Origin: Streptomyces orinoci
GTDB taxonomy: Bacteria; Actinomycetota; Actinomycetes; Streptomycetales; Streptomycetaceae
Assembly: GCF_003121295.1 (NCBI RefSeq)
Contig: NZ_PHNC01000042.1
Span: 66,282-130,281, forward strand
Direction: 5' to 3'
Length of the DNA: 64,000 bases
Part shown: in pieces, positions 57,572-64,000 of the stretch
How the letters are laid out: every line of letters begins with the position of its first letter
How positions within the stretch are numbered: position 1 is the stretch's first letter
Notes under the pieces: model-generated
What the model was told of the DNA's origin: nothing
The model's input: only the letters and a program-made list of their open reading frames with translations
The model's database searches: none
Made by a program: the position numbers and the translations under genes

Positions 57572-59104
57572 TCACTCCTCGTCGCGCAGCTCCCGCAGCG
57601 AGAAGGTGAGCAGGAAACCCACCGCCAGGACCAGGCCGCCGACCAGGAACATGGTGTCGAAGCCGGAGGCAAAGGCGTCAACCGCCGGGGCCGTCAGCCT
57701 GCCCGTGGAGTCCGGGTCGGAGAGCGCCTGCCGCACAGCCTCGTCCGGGTTCGCGCCGTCGAGCCGACCGGCCGCGACGCCGAAGAGCACCGACATGAAG
57801 ACCGCGGCGCCGGTGGTGCCGCCGAGCTGCCGGAACAGGCCGGAGGCAGCGTTGGCCACACCCAGCTCGGACTTGGGTGCCGAGCTCTGGACGGCCAGGG
57901 TGATGACGGTCTGGGAGAGGCCGATGCCAAAGCCCAGCCAGGCCGCGATCAGCAGGATCACCCACAGCGGGGTGTCCGCCCCGGTGGCGGAGAGCGACAG
58001 CAGCGCGCCGGCCATCGAGCCGAGGCCCACGAACGCGGGCTTCTTGTACCGGTTCCACTTCTTGATGATCTTGGCGCAGATTGTCTGGGAGACGATGGCC
58101 CCGGTCATCACCGGGATGATCACCAGCCCGGCGACGGTCGCGGTGCGGCCCTGCACCAGCTGCAAGAGGAGCGGCAGCGTGGAGACCGTACCGAAGATGC
58201 CGACGCCGATGGTGAAGTTGACGGCGGTGGCCGCGGTGATCCCGCCGCGCCGGAACAGCCGCAGTGGCACCATCGCCTCCGGCCCGCGGGCCCGCTCGGT
58301 CAGTACGAACAGCACCAGGCCGATCAGCGAGACCGCGCACAGCGTCAGCGAACGCGCCGATGTCCAGCCCCAGTTGAGGCCCTCCTCGGCGACAATCAGC
58401 AGCGGCACCAGGCAGAGCGCCAGGGTGAACGCGCCCCGGTAGTCGATCGGGTGGTCCACCCGCTGGTGGGGCAGGTTGAGCGCCTTGAACACGCTGAGCA
58501 GCGCGACCAGACCGAGCGGCACGTTGATCAGGAACGCCCAGCGCCAGCCCGTGATCCCGAGGATGTCGTCGGCGCCCGCGAACAGGCCGCCGACCAGCGG
58601 GCCGAGCACGCCGGCCGCGACCCAGGCCATCATCAGATACGAGAAGTAGCGCCCGCGCTCGCGCACCGGGGCGAGGTCGGCGATGACGGCCGTGGGCAGC
58701 GACATCAGCCCGGCGCCGCCGAAGCCCTGGACCACGCGGGCGACGGCCAGCATCTCCATCGAGTTCGCCATGGCGCAGGCCGTCGAGCCGATGATGAAGA
58801 TCACGATCGCCGCAAGGTAGAGCGGCTTGCGGCCGTAGATGTCGGACAGCTTGCCGTAGAACGGCATCGCGATCGTGGAGCTGACCAGGTAGCCGGTGAT
58901 CACCCATGCCTGGACGGTCTGCCCGTGCAGCTGGTCGCCGATCGCGCGCAGCGCGGTGGAGACGATGGTCTGGTCGAGTGCGGCGAGCAGCACGGCCAGC
59001 AGCAGTCCGGACAGCGCCGTGACGATCTGGCGGTGAGTGAAGCCGGCCGGGCCGCCGGCCGGGTACGCGGCGGCCTCGTCGGTCTGCGAGGCAGTGTTCG
59101 GCAT
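57572..59104 (-). CDS. MFS multidrug exporter, DHA2 (14-helix) type
   Basis: 510 residues from ATG at 59104 with GGGGAAGGCGCAGG upstream; the longer frame to 59785 is a shadow of the MarR gene. IVTALSGLLLAVLLAALDQT followed by IVSTALRAIG is the helix-1/motif D1 region; GKLSDIYGRKPLYL is motif A and RVVQGFGGAGLMSLPTAVIA motif C, both diagnostic of drug:H+ antiporters. Fourteen hydrophobic segments can be counted. Divergent from a MarR repressor with two perfect dyads between, so it is inducible by its substrate. Family members export hydrophobic antibiotics and dyes. Confidence 0.92.
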   Translation of the reverse strand: MPNTASQTDEAAAYPAGGPAGFTHRQIVTALSGLLLAVLLAALDQTIVSTALRAIGDQLHGQTVQAWVITGYLVSSTIAMPFYGKLSDIYGRKPLYLAAIVIFIIGSTACAMANSMEMLAVARVVQGFGGAGLMSLPTAVIADLAPVRERGRYFSYLMMAWVAAGVLGPLVGGLFAGADDILGITGWRWAFLINVPLGLVALLSVFKALNLPHQRVDHPIDYRGAFTLALCLVPLLIVAEEGLNWGWTSARSLTLCAVSLIGLVLFVLTERARGPEAMVPLRLFRRGGITAATAVNFTIGVGIFGTVSTLPLLLQLVQGRTATVAGLVIIPVMTGAIVSQTICAKIIKKWNRYKKPAFVGLGSMAGALLSLSATGADTPLWVILLIAAWLGFGIGLSQTVITLAVQSSAPKSELGVANAASGLFRQLGGTTGAAVFMSVLFGVAAGRLDGANPDEAVRQALSDPDSTGRLTAPAVDAFASGFDTMFLVGGLVLAVGFLLTFSLRELRDEE

Positions 59105-59123
59105 TCCTGCGCCTTCCCCAAAG

Positions 59124-59186
59124 TCGACAAACTCTTGTCGATTTGAGCGTAGTGGGCGACAGCGCAGAATGACAAGTTCTTGTCGA
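59124..59186. promoter_or_regulatory. Twin MarR operator sites
   Basis: TCGACAA-ACTC-TTGTCGA (59124-59141) and GACAA-GTTC-TTGTC (59171-59184, extended to TGACAAG...CTTGTCGA) are two dyads with the same TTGTCGA half-site, 46 bases centre to centre, in the gap between exporter and MarR genes. Confidence 0.85.
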
Positions 59187-59218
59187 AATCCGGGTCGGGC
59201 GACGGCTAGGCTGCCACC

Positions 59219-59716
59219 ATGACCGACTTCTCCCCCGCGGCTGAGACATTGAGTGACATCACCACCGAACTGTTCGCCGTCAACGGAGCCCTGCTGCGCG
59301 CAGGCGACGCGCTGTCCGCCCGCTTCGGGCTCACCTCCGCGCGCTGGCAGGTCCTCGGCCTGCTCGCCGACGGGCCGCAGAGCGCCGCGCACCTGGCGCG
59401 CGAGCGCGGGCTGCGCCGGCAGGCCGTCCAGCAGACCGTGGTCAAGCTGGTCGAGGAAGGCCTGGTCGCCACCTCCCCCAACCCCGCCGACCGGCGGGCC
59501 CCGCTGGTCTCGCTGACCGCCAAGGGGGCCGACGTCCTCGCCCGGATCGAGCCCGCCGAGCGGCTGTGGATGGAACACCTCGCCGACGGCCTGGACCCGG
59601 ACGACCTCAAAGCTACGCTGCGGATGCTGCGTGGCCTTCGGGCGATGCTGGCCGAGGGGCTCCCCCCGGCGCCGGGCGGCGACCCGGAAGCCGCCGCCGT
59701 CACAAGTCCAACGTGA
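59219..59716 (+). CDS. MarR-family repressor of the DHA2 exporter
   Basis: 165 residues. ALSARFGLTSARWQVLGLLA, AAHLARERGLRRQAVQQTVV, KLVEEGLVATSPNPADRRAP, SLTAKGADVLARIEP is a complete winged helix with the DRRAPLVSLT wing. Divergent from the exporter, with twin TTGTCGA dyads between. Its final codons overlap the convergent coiled-coil remnant. Confidence 0.9.
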   Translation: MTDFSPAAETLSDITTELFAVNGALLRAGDALSARFGLTSARWQVLGLLADGPQSAAHLARERGLRRQAVQQTVVKLVEEGLVATSPNPADRRAPLVSLTAKGADVLARIEPAERLWMEHLADGLDPDDLKATLRMLRGLRAMLAEGLPPAPGGDPEAAAVTSPT

Positions 59717-59912
59717 CCTCGTACTCGGCGAGCCAGGAGCTGAGCCACAGCAACAGCTCCGGGCTACCCCGGTCGTAACCCTCAAGCTGAACCGGACGTT
59801 CCTCGGCCACCTCCAGCTGCTCGGTCAACTCGGCGCCCTGCGCCCGTAGTTCGGTCACCCGCTCCCGCACAGCGGCTTCACGCTGCCCCAACTCCTCGAC
59901 CCCCGAGGCCAG
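59700..59912 (-). pseudogene. Coiled-coil hypothetical protein, copy 2 (inverted)
   Basis: ASGVEELGQREAAVRERVTE, LRAQGAELTEQLEVAEERPV, QLEGYDRGSPELLLW matches copy 1 at 57323 residue for residue over about 45 positions with a few changes, but then continues differently (SSWLAEYEVTLDL). It starts at a CTG/TTG-type codon after GGGAGTC. Lies in opposite orientation on the other side of the exporter/MarR pair. Confidence 0.5.
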
Positions 59913-59959
59913 CAGGACTCCCCCTCGCCTCCCACCCCAAACGGCAGAAGGGACCGGCC

Positions 59960-60356
59960 ACCACCGCCGGCCCACCAGCACAAGCACGCAGCTCAACCAG
60001 CCCTCTGCCAGTCGCTTGAGAAGAGCCGCACCCTTCTCAGAGCGATTCCGCCACATCTGGCACTGGTTGCCGTACCAGCCCTTGACGTCCTTAACGACGG
60101 CGCTGTCCCGCCTGACCCGGCCCCATCTGTCCCTGACGGCTCCGGCGGGCACTGCGGCGGGCGAACTGTCGGCACCGACAGCGCCCGGCGGGAACAGTTG
60201 TCCCAGTGGCAGGCCTGCAGCGGACCGGTCGCGGCCCGGGACGGCCGGCCGATCTCGTCGAGAAGGCCGCCGACGAGGTAGGGCACCGGGGCAGAGCAGC
60301 CGGGCGCGGTCCCGGCAGGAACGAGCAACCAGGGACCATGCGAGTTCAGTAAGATC
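59960..60356. other. Unassigned stretch
   Basis: No supported gene. A minus-strand run at about 60010-60110 (VVKDVKGWYGNQCQMWRNRS, EKGAALLKRLAEGW) looks like the end of a coding sequence but is not recognised. Confidence 0.3.
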
Positions 60357-61010
60357 GTGAAGATCACCGACAGCAAGGGCAAGCCCGTCGGGCTCAGCCA
60401 CACCCACCGCTTCCGTCACACCAAGCTGACCCGGCTCGCCGAACTCGGCCTGCCTGTCCACGTGTTGACGCGCTATGCCGGACACGCGACCCCGTCGATG
60501 ACGATGCACTACGTCGCCGCCCGCCAGGAACATGCCGAGCAGGCGTTCCTGGCCACCGCGAAACTCCGTGCGGATGGCACCCACGTCACCTTCTCCCACG
60601 ACGACCATGACAGCCTCCACCTGTTCAACCGGGCCGACCGGTTCCTGCCCCACGGCTGGTGCCTGCTGCCGCCCTTGCAGACCTGCGACAAGGGAAATGC
60701 CTGCCTGACCTGCTCGGTCTTCGTCACCGACGCGTCTCATCAGAGTGCTCTGGAACGGCAGCTGGACGAGACCGAGGCACTGATCAGCCGCAGCACCACC
60801 GCCTTCCAGGAACGGCACGGGCACCCGATGCCCGAGGACAACGTCTGGCTGCTGCAGCGGCGGGCCGAACGCGCGGCCCTCACCAAGCTGCTGGACACCA
60901 TCCGAGCCAAGCCCGGACGCGCGGTCCAGGGCGCCGGCTGCGGCACTGCCCCCACCGGCCCCGTCGCGCTCACCCTCGACCTCGACCGTCACCGAAGGAT
61001 GCGGCCATGA
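60357..61010 (+). CDS. Tn554 TnpB-like tyrosine recombinase, C-terminal part
   Basis: 217 residues from the GTG at 60357. HTHRFRHTKLTRLAELGLPV supplies the HxxR motif, RYAGHATPSMTMHYVAARQE the second His and the tyrosine nucleophile, so the catalytic C-half of a tyrosine recombinase is complete, followed by a Cys-rich tail (CDKGNACLTCSVF) and a helical region as in TnpB of Tn554-like elements. The first catalytic Arg and N-terminal core-binding domain are absent, so the gene is 5'-truncated (TnpB is normally about 600 residues). Overlaps the TnpC-like gene by four bases (ATGA). Confidence 0.7.
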   Translation: MKITDSKGKPVGLSHTHRFRHTKLTRLAELGLPVHVLTRYAGHATPSMTMHYVAARQEHAEQAFLATAKLRADGTHVTFSHDDHDSLHLFNRADRFLPHGWCLLPPLQTCDKGNACLTCSVFVTDASHQSALERQLDETEALISRSTTAFQERHGHPMPEDNVWLLQRRAERAALTKLLDTIRAKPGRAVQGAGCGTAPTGPVALTLDLDRHRRMRP

Positions 61011-61450
61011 CCGACGATGCCCGCGCGAAGCGCACCCAGACACTCGCTGCCGCTGCGAAGGCCAAGTCCCACGTCAAGACGCAGGCCGCGGAGAAGGCGA
61101 TTCGCACCCTGGTCAAACGCGGTGAGTCGATCACCTTCCAAGCCGTCCAGCGCGAGGCCGGAGTCTCCCACGCCTTCCTCTATAACCACCCCGACCTGCG
61201 GGGACGCATCGAGCGACTCCGGGCCCAGGCCCGGCCGGTCCCCGCACCGACGCCTCCGGCCGACGAGCAGGGCACCCTCGTCCTCGCACTGACCAGTCAG
61301 ATCACACGGTTGAAGAAGCAGCACCGCCAAGAAGTGCAAGCCCTGCGAGACGCACTGGAGCAGGCCCACGGCGAGAACCTCGACCTCCGCCGCGAACTCG
61401 ACCGCCGTGGTCGCGACACGCCCAGGCCTCAGGAGCGGGGGGCAGGCTGA
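61007..61450 (+). CDS. TnpC-like accessory protein (DUF6262) of a Tn554-type element
   Basis: 147 residues, coupled to the recombinase gene by ATGA. ARAKRTQTLAAAAKAKSHVK, IRTLVKRGESITFQAVQREA, GVSHAFLYNHPDLRGRIERL is a helix-turn-helix of the DUF6262/TnpC type, followed by a coiled coil (SQITRLKKQHRQEVQALRDA, LEQAHGENLDLRRELD). In Tn554 TnpC influences the frequency and orientation of insertion. Complete gene, likely co-transcribed with the truncated recombinase. Confidence 0.75.
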   Translation: MTDDARAKRTQTLAAAAKAKSHVKTQAAEKAIRTLVKRGESITFQAVQREAGVSHAFLYNHPDLRGRIERLRAQARPVPAPTPPADEQGTLVLALTSQITRLKKQHRQEVQALRDALEQAHGENLDLRRELDRRGRDTPRPQERGAG

Positions 61451-61454
61451 CAGA

Positions 61455-61967
61455 TCAGTCCGCGCGATCCAGCCCGAGGGCACTACCCACCGGGACCGCC
61501 CGCCACATCGCGCTGACCTGCGGAAGCGTTTCGATGAACGTGGCAATCTGGGACAGCGCTGCGGCCCGTTCATGACCGATGGGATCGAAGTCGAAGCCCA
61601 TGCTGTCGGACCAGGCCATATCGCTCAGGTTGGCCCAGGCCGGGGCATCGGTGAAGAACAGTTCGAGCTCTACGCTCCAGCGCTGCGGCTGCCAGAACTC
61701 GTCATCCTGGTCACCCTCGTCGCGCACCGCGAACTGCCTGGTGAAGGCCAGTGCGGGACGGTCGTCGTTCCAACTCCACCGCCCCCATTGCACGATGAAC
61801 CCGTCGCCGTCGTCCTCTGCAGGCTCAATCCCGTCGATTTCCACCTGGACGAACTCCTGGAACGCAGACCATGCCCGCGCAACGTCGTCGACCGCGTCCG
61901 GGTCGAGTCCATGGCGTCGAAGGATCAGCGCGAACATCTCAGGACTGTTCTTCCAGTGCGTGGCCAT
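61455..61967 (-). CDS. Hypothetical acidic protein
   Basis: 170 residues from ATG at 61967. MATHWKNSPEMFALILRRHG, DAVDDVARAWSAFQEFVQVE, IQWGRWSWNDDRPALAFTRQ-like strand, FWQPQRWSVELELFFTDAPA, WANLSDMAWSDSMGF: compact alpha+beta protein with 10 or so Trp and many Asp/Glu. The style fits small immunity proteins or uncharacterised mobile-element passengers, but there is no toxin next to it and I do not recognise the family. Convergent with the TnpC-like gene, only four bases apart. Confidence 0.6.
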   Translation of the reverse strand: MATHWKNSPEMFALILRRHGLDPDAVDDVARAWSAFQEFVQVEIDGIEPAEDDGDGFIVQWGRWSWNDDRPALAFTRQFAVRDEGDQDDEFWQPQRWSVELELFFTDAPAWANLSDMAWSDSMGFDFDPIGHERAAALSQIATFIETLPQVSAMWRAVPVGSALGLDRAD

Positions 61968-62126
61968 GCCGGATGCTAACTGACCACCGCCGGCTCCAGG
62001 ACGGCGCCAGCCATAGCTCACCAGCGGACGGCGACAACGGGCCTCGCTCGGGCTCGTTACAGCCATCGCAACAACATCCCGACCTGGGAAGTAGCGATCA
62101 AAGAAGCTTCGAACCGCAGATAACGG

Positions 62127-62415
62127 ACGGGACCGGCAAGTCACACTTCACCGAAGGTCTGGCCCAGGCCGCGATCGAGAAGGACCTGCGGGTGGCCTGG
62201 TTCACCCTGGAGACCCTGAGCGCCGCGATCAGCAAGTCGAAGGTCGACGGGTCCACCGCCCGCACCGTCGCCCGGATCCGCCGGGCCGATTTGATCGTGA
62301 TCGACGATATTGGCCTGCTTCCGGTCGGCGAGGACGCCGCCGAGGCGTTCTACCGAATCATTGACGCGGCCTACGAGCGTCGCTCCATCGCGGTGACCAG
62401 CAACATTCACCCCTC
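62127..62415 (+). pseudogene. istB: IS21 IstB-like ATPase fragment
   Basis: DGTGKSHFTEGLAQAAIEKD (Walker A), LRVAWFTLETLSAAISKSK, TVARIRRADLIVIDDIGLLP (Walker B and sensor), YRIIDAAYERRSIAVTSNIH. This is the central ATPase of IstB; both ends are missing. Confidence 0.8.
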
Positions 62416-62462
62416 AAAAGCACACATGTTCCGGCGAACCCGTGCAAGGTGCTGCCGAAGCA

Positions 62463-62981
62463 TCACGGGTTCGCGGTGGGGGTTGGAGGCAGCGGCAACT
62501 CGGCACGGACTTCGGCGGCGTCCGGGCTTGTCGTGAGGGTGGCATCGTTGCGGCGCAAGGCGGCGAGTGCCGCCTTGTTGTGAGTCTTGGTGTCTGCGAC
62601 TACGGTCCGCGCACCGGTTCGAGCGGCTTCATGGAGAAGCAGGCGGAGGGTGGCGGTCCCGATTCCGCGTCCGCGCCACGAACGGGCAAGCCACATGCCG
62701 GTTTCGAGGACGTCATGGCTGTCGCGGAGAGCCAGACGGGCCGAACCCACGATCTTTCCGTCGTGGCTGATTGCGAATGTGGACTCGCGGAGCGGGCCGA
62801 CAAGTCCGGGGCGTCGAGATCGATGCCAGTTCCGGAAGGCTTCCTGCCGTTCCGGCGTCCACCCGGGTGGACCGGTCACGGGCGGCATGGCCTCCTCGGG
62901 TGCTGCATCGTCGACGGCCACCGCGAGAAGTTCTTCGAGGCTGTCCTCATCCACCTGCTGCAATTCCACCTGACCGGTCAT
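62463..62981 (-). CDS. GNAT-family N-acetyltransferase
   Basis: 172 residues from ATG at 62981, GAGAGGAGCC upstream. TFAISHDGKIVGSARLALRD, LETGMWLARSWRGRGIGTAT (acetyl-CoA pyrophosphate loop R/QxxGxG/A as RGRGIG), LRLLLHEAARTGARTVVADT, THNKAALAALRRNDATL are the core motifs A and B. Overall pattern resembles aminoglycoside or amino-acid N-acetyltransferases, but motif V gives no sure substrate. Sits among mobile-element genes, so an acquired resistance role is possible; not shown. Confidence 0.85.
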   Translation of the reverse strand: MTGQVELQQVDEDSLEELLAVAVDDAAPEEAMPPVTGPPGWTPERQEAFRNWHRSRRPGLVGPLRESTFAISHDGKIVGSARLALRDSHDVLETGMWLARSWRGRGIGTATLRLLLHEAARTGARTVVADTKTHNKAALAALRRNDATLTTSPDAAEVRAELPLPPTPTANP

Positions 62982-63024
62982 GGCGGCTCCTCTCAACTAC
63001 GGGCACTGACGCCGCTGTTGATCC

Positions 63025-64000
63025 TCATGCTCTGGTTGGTGTCGTGCCAGCGGTTTTCGGCAGGGCCGCCACGCGTCCGGGATCGACATGGTCGGCGAGA
63101 TAGATCAGGGTGGCCTGCGGGTCCATCCCGAAGGCGGCGGCGACGAGCTTGGGGTCCATGGTGTTCACCAGGTCGACGAGGCGGGTGCTGCGGATCGTCC
63201 GGGGCGGGTATCCGCAGTCGTCAAGGACGTGGGAGAGATAGGCAGTTGAGGCCGGGCGGAGCCCGGCCTTGGTCCCTTTGGTGACCATCACCTGCGGGTT
63301 GGCCGTCGGCCATGCCTCGCGGTGGGCCAGGCAGCGTTGCAGTACCGTCCAGGAGGCCGGATCGAGCAGAACCGGGTGGGGCCGCTTGCCGAGGCGGACA
63401 GTCTGGGCCTTCGGGTCGATGTCGGTGACCTGCAACATCCGGGCCTCGGAACTGGAGGCGCCGTGCAGCAGGGCAAGCATGCCGACCAGGGCCTCGTGCG
63501 GGTGGACATCCTCGTCGGTGGTCCAGCGGCGGAAGAGGTCGCGCTGCTGGTCGAGGGCGAGGGTGCGGCCGCGGAAGCCGTTCGGCTCCTTCGCGGTCAA
63601 AGTCCGTGTCGGGTCGATGAGGACGATGTGTTTGGTGCGGGCGAAGCGGAAGAACTGCCGCAGCGCGGTCAGCCGCCGCTTGCGGGCTCGGGGCAGGGTG
63701 GCCAGGAAGGCTTCGACGTCGTGCACGTCGGCCAGGGCCCAGTCGTTCTTGCCGCGGTGCTCGACGAGGAAAAGGGCCAGGTCACGCAGGATGGCCAGGG
63801 CGGTTTCCAGGGTGTGGTCGCTGCGGGGCCGGGTGCCGGCCCGGCGGGCCCGGTCCTGGGCCCGCATCCGGGAGGTGTCGAAGGCGGCGACGGCGGTCCG
63901 GAGGGGATCGGGGACGGCGTCGATGAGGCGTTTGCGTCGCCCGGCGGCAAGCCGTTCGGCCTGGTCGGTGGGCAGGGCCAGGCCGCGAAGGGTGAAGAAG
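63025..64000 (-). CDS. Tyrosine recombinase/integrase-like protein, cut by window end
   Basis: The minus-strand frame is open from a TGA at 63025 to the window edge, at least 325 residues, no start visible. ETALAILRDLALFLVEHRGK, DVEAFLATLPRARKRRLTAL, RQFFRFARTKHIVLIDPTRT is the SAM-like core-binding domain; ALVGMLALLHGASSSEARML (first catalytic Arg position, here in an E-A-R context) and VTDIDPKAQTVRLGKRPHPV the catalytic start; then TIRSTRLVDLVNTMDPKLVA, AAFGMDPQATLIYLADHVDP, where the canonical HxxR and Tyr are altered. So this is a recombinase-like family with a degenerate catalytic box, common in Streptomyces mobile elements. Related to the remnant at 553-905. Confidence 0.75.
   Translation of the reverse strand, partial: FFTLRGLALPTDQAERLAAGRRKRLIDAVPDPLRTAVAAFDTSRMRAQDRARRAGTRPRSDHTLETALAILRDLALFLVEHRGKNDWALADVHDVEAFLATLPRARKRRLTALRQFFRFARTKHIVLIDPTRTLTAKEPNGFRGRTLALDQQRDLFRRWTTDEDVHPHEALVGMLALLHGASSSEARMLQVTDIDPKAQTVRLGKRPHPVLLDPASWTVLQRCLAHREAWPTANPQVMVTKGTKAGLRPASTAYLSHVLDDCGYPPRTIRSTRLVDLVNTMDPKLVAAAFGMDPQATLIYLADHVDPGRVAALPKTAGTTPTRA

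Noticed and set aside
1..64000. tRNA or rRNA genes
   Set aside because: No cloverleaf with TTCGA/TTCAA arm and acceptor pairing, and no rRNA-like block, was seen on reading; a tRNA scan was not possible here.

Overview
The window reads as an actinomycete chromosome, almost certainly Streptomyces. It has very high GC with strongly GC-biased third codon positions, rare TTA codons, GTG/TTG starts, a StrR-type cluster regulator, a SpoIIE-type phosphatase, NucA/NucB-type secreted nuclease, and Tn3/IS110/IS630/IS701/IS256/IS5/IS21/Tn554-like debris. I saw no rRNA, tRNA or CRISPR array. The large number of IS fragments, truncated genes and single-base frameshifts suggests an accessory (arm or plasmid-like) region under active decay; some of the frameshifts in G/C runs may instead be sequence errors.

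Layout. 0-5 kb: a recombinase remnant, a secreted lectin-like protein and a secreted NucA/NucB-type nuclease with a terminator. 5.5-16.4 kb: an iterative-type polyketide synthase (KS-AT-DH-degenerate methyltransferase-ER-KR-ACP, split by one frameshift), a divergent stand-alone thioester/fatty-acyl reductase and a WS/DGAT-type acyltransferase (one frameshift), together a possible polyketide-wax pathway. 16.7-18.4 kb: DUF6308, IS630 and IS701 remnants. 18.4-25.1 kb: a 6.65-kb Tn3-family element with perfect terminal repeats, a gutted tnpA, a frameshifted tnpR, and intact passengers: a saccharopine-dehydrogenase-like oxidoreductase with divergent TetR, and a MarR divergent from an alpha/beta hydrolase plus a metallo-beta-lactamase-fold hydrolase. 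25.9-32.1 kb: a MacB/FtsX-type ABC transporter, small membrane protein and two-component system that share a duplicated 57-bp promoter module. 33.2-35.7 kb: a GAF/PAS-SpoIIE phosphatase. 36.4-37.8 kb: broken dormancy-type genes (ribosome hibernation factor, HAD phosphatase, universal stress protein). 38-41.4 kb: more remnants, an XRE regulator and an SDR.

41.5-51.4 kb is the most distinctive region: a StrR/ParB-like regulator followed by a tightly packed run of ferredoxin reductase, [2Fe-2S] ferredoxin, haem-oxygenase-like diiron oxidase, three ATP-grasp ligases, a 25-codon ORF coupled at both ends, a DUF885 metallopeptidase-like protein and a SLOG-like protein. The layout implies redox modification of an amino acid-like substrate by the diiron enzyme and amide-bond assembly by the ATP-grasp enzymes. 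I do not recognise the combination as a described pathway.

51.4-53.2 kb: HxlR regulator and MFS exporter. 53.2-57.5 kb: a graveyard containing a decayed Rhs deaminase toxin with an intact SUKH-type immunity gene, and fragments of NmrA, LLM, hydrolase, MarR and TetR genes. 57.3-59.9 kb: a DHA2 drug exporter and its MarR repressor, bracketed by inverted copies of a coiled-coil gene. 60.4-64 kb: Tn554-like recombination genes, an IstB remnant, a GNAT acetyltransferase and a second tyrosine recombinase running off the window.
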